The notes: generated from the sequence alone by a model not told the origin. A stretch of DNA of 64,000 nt from Paludibacteraceae bacterium (GCA_017450435.1 JAFSTO010000029.1:47792-111791), one strand, 5' to 3'; positions 18,794 through 28,547 are shown, counted from the stretch's first letter. Numbers and translations: made by a program.

Positions 18794-18817
18794 CCGAATA
18801 TAAATCCAATATAACTC

Positions 18818-20608
18818 ATGAAAAAACTCTTTCTATCACTTGGTTTGATTGTTCTGTGTGGTTTGGCAGCTATGGCTGACTGCACTGTTTTCTACACCGG
18901 CACCTATTCCAAGCCTTACGTCTATGCTTGGACTAACGGTGGTGAGATGACGTGGCCGGGCAAGGCGATGACGAAGACAAACTTCACTTACTCAGACGGG
19001 ACCAACACCTCGGATATTTGGTCATATACGTTGTCTGCCAATTACAGCTTTGCTATCTTCTCCAACAACGGCAGCCCGCAGACGAGCAACCTCTCTTGCG
19101 ATTGTGGTAAGCTGTATGTAGAGAGCAAGGACGAGTGGATTGATTATGCAGGCACGGGCAATGTGCTTGACACAGCGCAGGCTGTGATTGTGGACACGCA
19201 TGGAAAGGTTGTGCCGATTGAGTCGGAAGACATCATGCTGCAAGGGTTCTACTGGGATAGCGACAAGTCGGACGCTCCGTACGGGCGCACCAAGTGGATT
19301 GACCTGCTTGCTGATTCATCGTCGCTCGCGAACTTTGATATCATCTGGCTTCCGTCGCCTGTCAGGTCATCCGGTGGTCTGGGCTATCACCCTACGCAGT
19401 GGAGCAGTTTCGACAGCGGACTCGGTACGAATGTTAATCTTCTCAAACTCATTGCCGCTTTGCATCGTGCCGATACGAAAGTAGTGGCAGATATCGTGGT
19501 TAACCACCGTGCTAACAGCAACGACTGGTGCTCGTTCTTCCCTGATAACTTCGGCTCTGACTACGCCTCACCAAGCTCCCCGACAGGCAACTATCAGTTT
19601 ACTGCAGAGCATATAGTCAGCGACGATGAGGCTTTCTCCGACACCAAGAGCAGTTGCTACGGCAGTACTATTCATGGTGCGCCGGACTCAGGTACCGAGC
19701 CGTGGACAGGAGCACGAGACCTCGACCACACCAACCCTTATGTGCAGGACGCCGTGAAGTCGTATCTCGCCTTTTTGCAGAACGTGGCAGGCTTCGATGG
19801 CTGGCGATACGACCTCGTTAAGAGCTATGCTCCTAAGTATTTGGAGATGTATAACCTCGCTTCGATGCCCTATATCTCAGTCAGCGAGTATTGGGACGGG
19901 CTGGCAGCGGTTAAGTCGTACCTGCGCCGAACCAACTACCACACCATGGCGTTCGACTTCCCGATGAAATTCAAGGCATTCAACCAAGGTATTCAGACAG
20001 GTGCTTACGGCAACCTTAAGTCGTCAACCGGCGAGAAGCTCTCAAGGGCTGAAGGCTTGAGCAGATATGCCGTCACTTTTATTGACAACCATGACACTTT
20101 CAAACGCGGTGACAGAAACGAGTTCTGTGACGGCACCGGCGCCGGCAAGTCACTCAGCAATACCGCCAACCACGCTAAGGTGCTGGAGGCTAATGCTTAC
20201 CTGCTCTCTATGCCGGGACTGCCTTGTGTATTCTACCCGCACTGGGTTACTTTCCGCTCGCAGATAAAGAAACTGATGCAGGCGCGTCGTATAGCCGGCA
20301 TCCATTCGGAGAGCGAGGTGACGGACGAAACCTCCGCTACCAACAGTTACTCTGCCGTCGTACACGGCAAGCACGGAACACTCCTGCTGAGGCTTGGTAC
20401 AGCTCGCGACACTACCACCCCGCAGGGGTATGTGCTTTACACGAGCGGAGAACGTTATTCGGTTTATCTGAATATCACCGACGGCACGTGGAACGACCTC
20501 GAACAAGTGACCTCAGCACCCGCTGCTACCAAACTGATGGAGAACGGCACCGTTGTCATACTGCGCGACGGAAAACGCTATTCCGTTCTCGGGCAACCTA
20601 TTGAGTAG
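18818..20608 (+). CDS. Secreted alpha-amylase (GH13) with CBM26-like module
   Basis: This 596-residue protein has a signal peptide (LIVLCGLAAMA). It continues with a short starch-binding-type module (about residues 22-120; YVYAWTNGGEMTWPGKAM matches CBM26-type domains). The GH13 catalytic barrel has the nucleophile Asp332 in GFDGWRYDLVK, the acid/base Glu357 in ISVSEYWDG and Asp426 in FIDNHD. VVADIVVNH is conserved region I. It should hydrolyse internal alpha-1,4 bonds of starch outside the cell. The C-terminus ends ENGTVVILRDGKRYSVLGQ, the tail motif shared by six neighbours. It starts 24 bases after the endonuclease gene, so the two are likely co-transcribed, and it is clearly related to the next amylase. 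Confidence 0.92.
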   Translation: MKKLFLSLGLIVLCGLAAMADCTVFYTGTYSKPYVYAWTNGGEMTWPGKAMTKTNFTYSDGTNTSDIWSYTLSANYSFAIFSNNGSPQTSNLSCDCGKLYVESKDEWIDYAGTGNVLDTAQAVIVDTHGKVVPIESEDIMLQGFYWDSDKSDAPYGRTKWIDLLADSSSLANFDIIWLPSPVRSSGGLGYHPTQWSSFDSGLGTNVNLLKLIAALHRADTKVVADIVVNHRANSNDWCSFFPDNFGSDYASPSSPTGNYQFTAEHIVSDDEAFSDTKSSCYGSTIHGAPDSGTEPWTGARDLDHTNPYVQDAVKSYLAFLQNVAGFDGWRYDLVKSYAPKYLEMYNLASMPYISVSEYWDGLAAVKSYLRRTNYHTMAFDFPMKFKAFNQGIQTGAYGNLKSSTGEKLSRAEGLSRYAVTFIDNHDTFKRGDRNEFCDGTGAGKSLSNTANHAKVLEANAYLLSMPGLPCVFYPHWVTFRSQIKKLMQARRIAGIHSESEVTDETSATNSYSAVVHGKHGTLLLRLGTARDTTTPQGYVLYTSGERYSVYLNITDGTWNDLEQVTSAPAATKLMENGTVVILRDGKRYSVLGQPIE

Positions 20609-20669
20609 GGAACACCTAACTCTATAGTCTCTCTATATCCTATAGTCTCTAAAAAACACAATATAATCC

Positions 20670-22493
20670 ATGAAACGACATTTACCATTACTCTTAACTT
20701 TCCTTTTGTTCTGTACAGTAGCTGTAGCTGAGCCGTTTTACGTATGTGTTAACGGCACTGACAATTATCTTGCTACAGCCACCGGTGAGGCTGACTTTCA
20801 AGGCCGCACGCAGTATGCTGCCACATGTATTGCGCTCAAGGCAGGTGACGTCATTACATGCTACGATGCCGGTTCGGGTTCTAATTGGCATATCGGAGTG
20901 ATTGACCCATACGGCGCTTACCAGAAGTTCACCATGACTGCCTCGTCGCTTACCTGCAACACGGCTGGCAACTACGACCTATATATCAAACTAAAGTTCG
21001 AGGATGACATGTGGTATATAGGCGACGCTGCAGAGGGATGCACACCTGCAGGCAAGGACGACCCGTCCAACCCCGTCTATTCAAGCAGTGCTCCGGCGCA
21101 GTGCAAGGACGTGATGCTGCAGGGCTTCTATTGGGACTCGTATGCCGACCACGGCTACGGTCGTACCAAGTGGATTGACCTCAAGACGCAGACCACAGAG
21201 ATAGGGCAGTGGTTTGACCTCGTATGGCTACCGCCTTCAGCTAAGTCAACAGGCGGCACCGGATATGTTCCGCGCCAATATAGCATTCAGGACTCCGACT
21301 GGGGAACGAAGAAGAACCTTTTTGCCGTCATTGACGGACTGCATAACAACGGCTGCAGGGTAGTGGCGGATATTGTGGTAAACCACTATGGTAATTCCAC
21401 AGGCTGGTGCAGCTATTACCCGCTGAACTTCGGCGAGTACGGTCAGTTCCAACCGACCTCTGACTGGATTGTCAATATCGATGAGTGCTTCTACGACAAC
21501 GGTTCGGAATGTAAAGGCGGTTCTGGCGGCGGCAACGACGACGGCTACGGGGACACACAGAACTACGAAGCTGGACGCGACCTATGCCACAGCAAGGCAG
21601 AGGTGAGAGATATGATAAAGGCTTACCTCAAGTGGATGATTAACGTCATCGGGTATGACGGCTTCCGTTATGACTATTGCAAAGGCTTCCATACCTCACA
21701 CATCAACGACTATAACCGTGCTGCTGAGGCTTACTTCTCGGTGATGGAGTACTGGGACGGCGATGCCGGCGTGCTTGACCAGCGCCTCAACGAGGCAGGC
21801 TATAACACGCTTACCTTCGACTTCGGAACCAAGTACGCGGCTTTCAATAACGGTATAGCTGCCGACAACTACGCCGGCTGTAAAGGTTCTGGTCTGCTTG
21901 GCTATGGGAAGAGCCGCTACGCCTGCACCTTCGTCGATTCGCACGACTCGTTCCAACGCGATGATAACGAGTTCTGCGGCTATGGCAACTCGATGAAGTA
22001 CAAAGACAAACTGATGCAGTGCAACGCCTTTATCCTCTCTATGCCCGGTGTGCCCTGCGTGTTCTATCCGCACTGGGTGACATTTAAGGCAGACCTGAAG
22101 AAACTGATAAACGCGCGTTATAAGACCGGTGTACACTCCGAGTCTGCTGTCAGTGACGAGGCCGGTAACGGCTTCTACAAGGCTACTATCACCGGCACTA
22201 ACGGTACACTCATACTGCGTCTTGGACCTAACTCCGACTACGGCACTACGCCTGCCGGCTATACTTTAGCTGCTAAGGGTACCAATTGGGGTGTGTATTA
22301 CAAACTCAACAGCAACGTGGCAGACAAAGACAAGAGCCGCACTGCTATACGTACCGACTTAAGTGCTCGCACCGATGTAGAGGATGTGGAGGAAGCACCT
22401 GTAAGCAACGCACGCAAGGTGGTGGAGAACGGACAGATTTACATCTATGTCGGAAACGAGAAGTACACACTTACCGGACAACCGGTGAGATGA
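20670..22493 (+). CDS. Secreted alpha-amylase (GH13), paralogue of the upstream gene
   Basis: This 607-residue protein has a signal peptide and an N-terminal beta module of about 100 residues that also occurs in the product of the following gene (NGTD..., NYDLYIKLKF, YIGDAAEGC). The GH13 domain carries Asp335 in GYDGFRYDYCKG, Glu360 in FSVMEYWDGD and Asp426 in FVDSHD. It shares QGFYWDS, GRTKWIDL, VVADIVVNH and CVFYPHWVTF with the preceding amylase, so the pair arose by tandem duplication, but the N-terminal modules differ. The tail ends ENGQIYIYVGNEKYTLTGQ plus three residues. A hairpin follows at 22523-22549. Confidence 0.92.
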   Translation: MKRHLPLLLTFLLFCTVAVAEPFYVCVNGTDNYLATATGEADFQGRTQYAATCIALKAGDVITCYDAGSGSNWHIGVIDPYGAYQKFTMTASSLTCNTAGNYDLYIKLKFEDDMWYIGDAAEGCTPAGKDDPSNPVYSSSAPAQCKDVMLQGFYWDSYADHGYGRTKWIDLKTQTTEIGQWFDLVWLPPSAKSTGGTGYVPRQYSIQDSDWGTKKNLFAVIDGLHNNGCRVVADIVVNHYGNSTGWCSYYPLNFGEYGQFQPTSDWIVNIDECFYDNGSECKGGSGGGNDDGYGDTQNYEAGRDLCHSKAEVRDMIKAYLKWMINVIGYDGFRYDYCKGFHTSHINDYNRAAEAYFSVMEYWDGDAGVLDQRLNEAGYNTLTFDFGTKYAAFNNGIAADNYAGCKGSGLLGYGKSRYACTFVDSHDSFQRDDNEFCGYGNSMKYKDKLMQCNAFILSMPGVPCVFYPHWVTFKADLKKLINARYKTGVHSESAVSDEAGNGFYKATITGTNGTLILRLGPNSDYGTTPAGYTLAAKGTNWGVYYKLNSNVADKDKSRTAIRTDLSARTDVEDVEEAPVSNARKVVENGQIYIYVGNEKYTLTGQPVR

Positions 22494-22580
22494 TTGATAA
22501 TTGATGGTTGATGGATTGATGCCCCGCTCGTGTTGTATATACACGCGGGTAAATGGTATATGGTAAATGAACCAATGGTA
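22494..22580 (+). repeat. Degenerate 7-nt tandem repeats (TTGATRR, then AATGGTA)
   Basis: TTGATAA, TTGATGG, TTGATGG and a partial fourth unit run without gaps from 22494, directly after the amylase stop. A second set, AATGGTA/TATGGTA, starts at 22552 with another copy at 22574. The hairpin at 22523-22549 lies between the two sets. Confidence 0.7.
22523..22549 (+). terminator. Hairpin after the second amylase gene
   Basis: The stem CCCGC..GTGT / ACAC..GCGGG (two-base bulge, loop TGTATAT) has no clear T-tract. It may be a weak terminator or an mRNA-end structure. Confidence 0.4.
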
Positions 22581-22602
22581 CATAACTTAAACCTAATACA
22601 CA

Positions 22603-23496
22603 ATGAAAAAATCTTTACTTTTTTTAGCAAGTGTTCTGTGTTCACTGCTTGCTATTGGTGCTGATTATGGCATCATGATTAACGGCACTGATTTCCATGC
22701 CGGAACGGCCAACCCTACTCCGGGTGACCCGTCATTTCAAGAATACATGGTTCTTGGTGTGAGTGTGCAGAGTGGTGCTACCCTGCAGTTGTACGACAAC
22801 GAGAACAAAGCCGGTTGGGCGGTTGACCTTGACGGTGCCAGCGTTGCCGGCATAACACGTGACGGCGACCACTACAACTGCACTGAGACGGGCTGTTATG
22901 ACTTCTACATCAAGCTGAAGTTCAACGCTGACCAACTCTATATAGGTGCGAGCAATGGTTGCGGCAATCAGGGAGGTAATGGCGGCAATGGTGGAAACCA
23001 AGGTGGCAACCAAGGTGGCACTGTAGAAGGTAATCCGCGTTATTACTACAAGGGATTCATTGACGATGCTGATTTCGAGCCGCAGGATATATCGCTCTTC
23101 AATCAGGGTGTAGCCACTATCAGCTTCTCGCAGGCTGCGTACATCTTTGTGCTCTATCAGGTGGATAACTTCGACGGAGTGCAATATATGACTGAGTCGT
23201 ATGTTGACGGTCCTACACACGCCACTCTCTACGTTGACGGCAAGGGTAAGTATGAGAAGTGGAAAGTGCCGGTTGGTACTACCAAACTCTACCTCTATGA
23301 TAACGGTGACGGCTCATTGGAGATTTCCAGTGAACCAATGTCGGGCAAGACCCTTGTCAATCCTGCCGGTAAGTCGGCGGTGGAGAACGTCAGTGGCAAC
23401 ACCGACAAGACCGTTAAGTTCATTCGCAACGGGCAGATATTCATCCGTAAAGGCAACGCTGTCTATAACGCGCTTGGTGTGATAGTGAACGAGTAA
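22603..23496 (+). CDS. Secreted beta-module protein, probable starch-region accessory protein
   Basis: This is a 297-residue exported protein of unknown role. After a signal peptide (LASVLCSLLAIGA) comes a module of about 100 residues that aligns with the N-terminal module of the preceding amylase (INGTDF..., CYDFYIKLKF, LYIGASNGC). A Gly/Asn/Gln-rich linker follows (repeats of NGG and NQGG), then a second beta domain (RYYYKGFIDDADF, AAYIFVLYQVDNF). The tail is RNGQIFIRKGNAVYNALG plus four residues. No catalytic motif is seen. Sharing a module with the amylase suggests carbohydrate binding, which is inference. Confidence 0.75.
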   Translation: MKKSLLFLASVLCSLLAIGADYGIMINGTDFHAGTANPTPGDPSFQEYMVLGVSVQSGATLQLYDNENKAGWAVDLDGASVAGITRDGDHYNCTETGCYDFYIKLKFNADQLYIGASNGCGNQGGNGGNGGNQGGNQGGTVEGNPRYYYKGFIDDADFEPQDISLFNQGVATISFSQAAYIFVLYQVDNFDGVQYMTESYVDGPTHATLYVDGKGKYEKWKVPVGTTKLYLYDNGDGSLEISSEPMSGKTLVNPAGKSAVENVSGNTDKTVKFIRNGQIFIRKGNAVYNALGVIVNE

Positions 23497-23598
23497 AGAT
23501 ATGTATTCTCAAACACCAAAAATTTCTCAAAAGAAATAAGTATAACGAACTATACTTTTAAATCGAACAATATTATTAACAAATAAAATCAAAGTATC

Positions 23599-26500
23599 AT
23601 GAAGAAACTACTTTCTTTTCTGATGGCTGCGCTTTTTAGCGTAGGACTGTTTGCAACAAGCATTACGATGCCGGCGACAGTGTTAGATTTGCAAAATCCA
23701 ACCATGGTGACCGATGCCGGTTGGACAGGTGAATCGGCCTATTATCTTGACAAAGATGTGTTTGTAACATCGGGTCAGGAGTCCCGTCAATCTACAGCAA
23801 AGCAAACATGGATAACTTTTTTATCCACTGGCAGTAGCAACTCCACGTGGGATGCCCTTGCTCCTTTCAAAGGGTCTGATTACTACACCAACAAGGCCTA
23901 TGCAACCTTACAAGCAGGTCGTTACACCGCTTATTTGGTAACTGGTTGCGACTCTGTATGGGTGTATGGTTACAACAATGCCGCTACCAAGTATCTGGCA
24001 ATGAAGATCTATGATGTAACAGGATCTAATGCAACCTCTATTGATGATGCCACCGTTACTGCTACATACGCAGTAGATTTGTCAGCAGCAGGCGGCAAAG
24101 GCACCGGTGTGATGAAACAAGCACTTGATGCAACGAAGACATATTTGGTAGTAACAACGGGAACAGGTAACAGTAATAGTCGTGTATATGAAGTGGCATT
24201 CTTCCGTCACCCGTCAGCGGCTCCACAACCTTCTACCACCAAGACCGTTTATTGCAAGGTAGCTCAAGACTGGTGGAAAGCTGACGGCGCTGCTGTAGGC
24301 GTGTATGCTTTCAAGGGCGAGACACACAACGCTGAATGGCCGGGTGTACGCATGACCGCTGTAGAAGGTGAGACTGACCTTTGGAAAGCAGACATCGACA
24401 CTGCAGCTTATTCAGCAATCATCTTCACACGTGTAAACGCTTCCGGTGACATCGCAGACTGGGGCGCAAAGACTGCTGACCTCACTATCCCGGCTGACAA
24501 AGACCTCTACACCATTACTTCTACTTCTGCCGTTTGGGGCGACCCGGGCGTAACCGGCACTTGGTCAATTTATGGCGAAGAACCGGTTGTGGTAGAGCCT
24601 ACGCTGGCTAATGGTTTCTATCTTATTGGCAAAATCAATGGCGTAGAAGGATGGGCAGTTGCTAATCTGAGTGCTGACCGCAAGTTTGCGGGCAACCCGG
24701 ACAACAATGCTGAGTTTGTTCTGACCGCTACTCTCGCAGAGGGTGATGAGATAAAGGTTGTAAATGTTCTTAACGATGAAATAACCGCTTGGTATCCTGC
24801 CGAGGGAGGTAATTATACCGTTGACGCAGCGCACGCAGGCGAGAAAGACATCTACTTCCGTCCTGACCTGCAAGGTGGCGAGGGCTGGTTTGGCGCTTGC
24901 ATCTATATTGCTGCTAACGCAGAGCCGCAACCTGTAGCTGCTGTGGAACTGCCCGCTACATTGGATGTAACGAACGTAAGTTTCCGTTCCGAGGGTATGC
25001 CGGACTTCGTGATTGAAGAAGGTCAGGACTATGCCGGAACATACTTCGACATGGGTGCTCACGACAGCTCTAACGACACACTTCTCTATGCAGAGTGGAA
25101 TGTAACGATCCAACCGATTAAGTACAATGTAGCTGTGGATGTGTATAACGAAAATAGCTGGAGCGTACAACTCTATCTTCTCAACCAGGCAGGTGATACG
25201 GTTAAGGCATTGCGTCACAAGGGTTCGTCCGCTCAGAAGGGACAATTCGCTATCGGAGCTTTGGACTTGAGCGACTTGGAAGCCGGCGACTATAAGGTAC
25301 GCGCACGTGCAGCTACTGCATGGTCGCAAATGAAGCTCAAAGACGTTATCTTCGTGGCAGACTATAAAGGCGTGCTTGTCGAACTGCCGGGTACGCTGCA
25401 ACCTGCTTATGCAGAGCTCTCTTCCGGTGCTTCGGTGGCTAACAATGCTATTGCTTTCGCTCCGGGCACGGCAAACAGCGAATATGCTACATGGAACGTA
25501 AGTTTCGCTAAAGCCGGCATATACAACGTAACGATTGACATTACTGCTACTAATGGCCACACCTATGGTGTAGCGCTCCTCTCAGCAGACGGCGCAACGG
25601 AAATCGGTGCTGTAGCAGAAACTCAGGTTTGGGACACCGGTGTTAAAGCATTAGGTTCTATCGCTGTTGCTGAAGCCGGTAACTATAAGGTGAAACTGAC
25701 CAACGCTACACAATGGTCAGAGGCAGTGCTCAACAGTGTCACCTTTGACGCAGCCCCTGTTTATGCTATCTCCGGAGCTTGGCACGAGTTCGACAAAGAC
25801 CTCTTTGAGGTTGCAACAGACGGAAAGACTGCTTCCTTCTCTATCTTCCTCAATCATGGCGACTATGAGTTCAAGATTCGTAAAGACGACGCATGGCTAA
25901 CCAAGGCAAACAATGGTGTGGCATACGGACTCCACCGTAAGTGGGCAGGTGTGGCAGGCGTTGTAGATGATGCTTCAGAGAACCTCAAACTCACCGCTGA
26001 CGTTGCAGGTACATACAAGTTTGTGTGGACCTTTGCAAACGACTCTCTTGGAATAGTGTTCCCTGCAGAGCTGCAAGCTGTCAGCGAAGCTACTTCTTGG
26101 GACTTCTCTAAGATTGCGCGCAACACCGAAAATGCTCTCCAGTCAAGCAACGGAATCAAACTGACGGATACATCAACTCCGAACAAGAATGAAGAAGTGG
26201 TATATGCTAATTATTCCGCTGACTTTATGACTTTCAGCGAAGGATTTGACGCTGCTACTATGGCATTCAAAGGCGAGTATCCTACTCGTAACAATAAGTT
26301 TTGTCAGGCAGGAACCGTTCATTTCAAGACGACGGTTGCCGGCTCAATTACTGTTAAGTTCTCTGATACCGGTTCCAGCGCATCTGCAACTGCCGTTAAG
26401 CGCTATCTTGTTGTAAACGGCGAGCAGACTGAATATTGGACATCTCGTGAAAATAACGGTGATCAGCCGTATGCAGCTCAGTTGGAGGTCGTTACAGAGC

Positions 26501-28254
26501 AGATTAGCGTACCTGCAGGAGATGTTACTATCACCGGCTCATCTGCTATTTGTATTTATAATGTTACCTTTGCTCCGGCTCAGGAAGAGGTTGGCTACTA
26601 CCTAAAGAACAACTGGGACGCAGCTGAAACTTGGACTTGGAAAGCGATGACCAAGGACGGCGATACCTACAAACTGGAGAATGTAGTATTCGGCGGCACA
26701 GGCGTGAACTACAACACCGCAGAGTCTGATGAAGGTTCCGTTTGGGTAGCGCTGGAAGATATGGAAGGCGACGAAATCGAAGCAAAGGACACTGTTACCT
26801 TCGTTCTTAATCCTGCCGACGGTACCATTACCGCTACTCTCGTTGGCGCATTCTTTGAGCCTATTGATTTGCAGGATTGCGATTGGGAGAATATCGCTTT
26901 CGTTGGTGGCCCCGCTGAGTACGCTGAGCAGTTCAAGGTATGCAAACCTGAGAACATGAACGTGGTTAATATCCAAAATCCGGCATGGAGCACGAAGACA
27001 CAAATGGGTATATACATGACTTTCCCGGCTGCTTCATTCGGCAATATTACTTTGGATGAAGACTTGTATGAGATACAAGGTGCAGGTATTCTGTTCTTCC
27101 TCTCTGCATTCACCGCTCAGGAGACTGAATTTATTGTTAACTGCGAAGGCAACAACCTTGCGATAACCGTTTACAATGTTAAGGCCGACGGACCGGAATT
27201 AGAGCATGCTTATACCGTAGCAGGCAGCTCGGATGCTGTGTTCGGAACTGCTTGGGACCCGACAAATACCGACAACGACATGGTTAAACAAGAGGATGGT
27301 ACATACAAGTTCGTGAAGGCTAATGTTGTTCTGCCGGCAGGTGCAATCGGGTTCAAAGTGTGTGAGGATTATGCATGGGATGTTGCTTATCCTGCAAGCG
27401 ACTATCAGTTGAATATTGCTGAGGCAGGCGAATATACCATCACTATTACATTTGATCCTGAGACTAAGGCGGTTGCCGCTACTGCAGATAAGACTGCTGT
27501 GGTTGAGGTTGATCCTACTGTTTCTGCTAAAGGTTCTTGGGATGAATGGACAAATGAGATACCTTTCGTTCTCTCTGACGACAAGACTACAGCAACTCTG
27601 ACCATTGCTAATGTTGCTGCCGGAACGTATGAGTTCAAGGTCATTCTCAATGGCGGTGATTGGCGTTCGAATGCTCATGTCTTCACTCGTACAGATGCTG
27701 AAGCAGAGGGTATTAACGGCAATGATAATACCAATATGAAGCTGTTTGCCGACGTTGAGGGTGAGTATGTCTTTACATGGACATTTGCTACCAACTCGTT
27801 GTCTGTTGAATTCCCTGATGGTGAAGTAGTAGAGCCTACGCTCGAAAACGGATACTATCTTGTAGGGGACTTCAACGACTGGACACCGGCTGCTGAGTAT
27901 CTTTTTGCTGCAAACGAAGGTGCTGATGGCGAGTTTGTTCTCAATACCTCACTTGAGGGAGCTACTGAGTTGAAAGTGGTTTATGTTGTGAACGATCAGA
28001 ATGTGACTTGGTTTGGTGCAAATAACTATCAGATCCCTGAAGAACTCCGTCGTGAGGTGGTTATTTATTTCCGTCCGAATGCTAATACAGACTGGAGCGC
28101 TCTTGACGGTCATCTCTATATAATGGCTGATACAGCTGACGCTATAGATAACCTCGACGCGAGCGGGACTCCGGTTAAGATTATCCGCAACGGACAAATC
28201 TTTATTCTCCGCGGTGAGCAACTCTACAACGCTCAAGGACAATTAGTGAAGTAA
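23599..28254 (+). CDS. 1551-residue secreted multi-module protein, probable carbohydrate binder
   Basis: This very large exported protein has a signal peptide (FLMAALFSVGLFAT) and a string of beta modules with no enzyme motif. The module around residues 215-330 (WWKADGAAVGVYAFKG, AEWPGVRM) is CBM26-like. Two further module types each occur at least twice. One begins PTLANGFYLIGKINGVEGW (about residue 335) or PTLENGYYLVGDFNDWTP (about 1415). The other is written as SGAWHEFDKDLF...TYKFVWTFANDSLGIVFP and KGSWDEWTNEIPF...EYVFTWTFATNSLSVEFP. Such segments resemble starch-binding domains of SusE/SusF and E-set domains. The tail RNGQIFILRGEQLYNAQG plus three residues matches the neighbours. Codons are A/T-richer than in the amylases. 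Confidence 0.82.
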   Translation: MKKLLSFLMAALFSVGLFATSITMPATVLDLQNPTMVTDAGWTGESAYYLDKDVFVTSGQESRQSTAKQTWITFLSTGSSNSTWDALAPFKGSDYYTNKAYATLQAGRYTAYLVTGCDSVWVYGYNNAATKYLAMKIYDVTGSNATSIDDATVTATYAVDLSAAGGKGTGVMKQALDATKTYLVVTTGTGNSNSRVYEVAFFRHPSAAPQPSTTKTVYCKVAQDWWKADGAAVGVYAFKGETHNAEWPGVRMTAVEGETDLWKADIDTAAYSAIIFTRVNASGDIADWGAKTADLTIPADKDLYTITSTSAVWGDPGVTGTWSIYGEEPVVVEPTLANGFYLIGKINGVEGWAVANLSADRKFAGNPDNNAEFVLTATLAEGDEIKVVNVLNDEITAWYPAEGGNYTVDAAHAGEKDIYFRPDLQGGEGWFGACIYIAANAEPQPVAAVELPATLDVTNVSFRSEGMPDFVIEEGQDYAGTYFDMGAHDSSNDTLLYAEWNVTIQPIKYNVAVDVYNENSWSVQLYLLNQAGDTVKALRHKGSSAQKGQFAIGALDLSDLEAGDYKVRARAATAWSQMKLKDVIFVADYKGVLVELPGTLQPAYAELSSGASVANNAIAFAPGTANSEYATWNVSFAKAGIYNVTIDITATNGHTYGVALLSADGATEIGAVAETQVWDTGVKALGSIAVAEAGNYKVKLTNATQWSEAVLNSVTFDAAPVYAISGAWHEFDKDLFEVATDGKTASFSIFLNHGDYEFKIRKDDAWLTKANNGVAYGLHRKWAGVAGVVDDASENLKLTADVAGTYKFVWTFANDSLGIVFPAELQAVSEATSWDFSKIARNTENALQSSNGIKLTDTSTPNKNEEVVYANYSADFMTFSEGFDAATMAFKGEYPTRNNKFCQAGTVHFKTTVAGSITVKFSDTGSSASATAVKRYLVVNGEQTEYWTSRENNGDQPYAAQLEVVTEQISVPAGDVTITGSSAICIYNVTFAPAQEEVGYYLKNNWDAAETWTWKAMTKDGDTYKLENVVFGGTGVNYNTAESDEGSVWVALEDMEGDEIEAKDTVTFVLNPADGTITATLVGAFFEPIDLQDCDWENIAFVGGPAEYAEQFKVCKPENMNVVNIQNPAWSTKTQMGIYMTFPAASFGNITLDEDLYEIQGAGILFFLSAFTAQETEFIVNCEGNNLAITVYNVKADGPELEHAYTVAGSSDAVFGTAWDPTNTDNDMVKQEDGTYKFVKANVVLPAGAIGFKVCEDYAWDVAYPASDYQLNIAEAGEYTITITFDPETKAVAATADKTAVVEVDPTVSAKGSWDEWTNEIPFVLSDDKTTATLTIANVAAGTYEFKVILNGGDWRSNAHVFTRTDAEAEGINGNDNTNMKLFADVEGEYVFTWTFATNSLSVEFPDGEVVEPTLENGYYLVGDFNDWTPAAEYLFAANEGADGEFVLNTSLEGATELKVVYVVNDQNVTWFGANNYQIPEELRREVVIYFRPNANTDWSALDGHLYIMADTADAIDNLDASGTPVKIIRNGQIFILRGEQLYNAQGQLVK

Positions 28255-28293
28255 AGTACGAAGATTTTTTTGAAGTACAAAGTAATAAACCCA

Positions 28294-28325
28294 AGAGAGG
28301 TGGTCGAAAAGACCACCTCTCTTTG
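28294..28325 (+). terminator. Strong intrinsic terminator after the 1551-residue protein gene
   Basis: The 12-bp perfect stem AGAGAGGTGGTC / GACCACCTCTCT has the loop GAAAA and a short T-rich tail. Confidence 0.85.
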
Positions 28326-28440
28326 TTCGAGTGCTCGCCAACGTGTATAGACTGTAATTGGGGAGGTTTTTGGGGGTGGCTCTTACCGTCTCTCCCCTAT
28401 CAAATCTCTTTGTTGGGTGTTGCTCGCGTCAGGGAGCGAA

Positions 28441-28476
28441 AAAAAACGCTAAATACTTTTGTATTCGGCGTTTTTT
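28441..28476. terminator. A/T-flanked hairpin overlapping the next promoter
   Basis: AAAAAACGC pairs with GCGTTTTTT, continuing through AATAC/GTATT around a TTTT loop. It has an A-tract on one side and a T-tract on the other, so it can work in both directions. The -33 region of the promoter at 28459-28488 lies inside it. Confidence 0.7.
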
Positions 28477-28488
28477 TTGTAACTTTGC
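28459..28488 (+). promoter_or_regulatory. Promoter of the third amylase gene
   Basis: TTG at 28459-28461, an 18-base spacer and TAACTTTGC at 28480-28488 (exact -7 consensus). Transcription would begin about 60 bases before the ATG at 28548, giving a leader made largely of ACTTGGT repeats. Confidence 0.65.
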
Positions 28489-28495
28489 ATATTGT

Positions 28496-28531
28496 ACTTG
28501 GTCACTTGGTACTTGGTACTTGGTCACTTAA
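28496..28531 (+). repeat. Tandem ACTTGGT heptamers in the leader of the third amylase gene
   Basis: ACTTGGT occurs at 28496, 28504, 28511 and 28518, with a related ACTTAAT at 28526. The 7-nt phase is broken twice by a single extra C. The array lies between the -7 box and the start codon. Confidence 0.85.
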
Positions 28532-28547
28532 TCTAATACACAATACC

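Noticed and set aside
24565-25560. 331-codon open frame on the minus strand inside the 1551-residue protein gene
   Set aside because: It is antisense to a continuous, well-patterned coding sequence with signal peptide and domains. It has no promoter and its translation shows no recognisable family; it is a shadow of the sense codons.
28323-28547. Upstream extension of the third amylase gene
   Set aside because: It would translate through a terminator, a consensus promoter and a heptamer array. The signal peptide starts at 28548.
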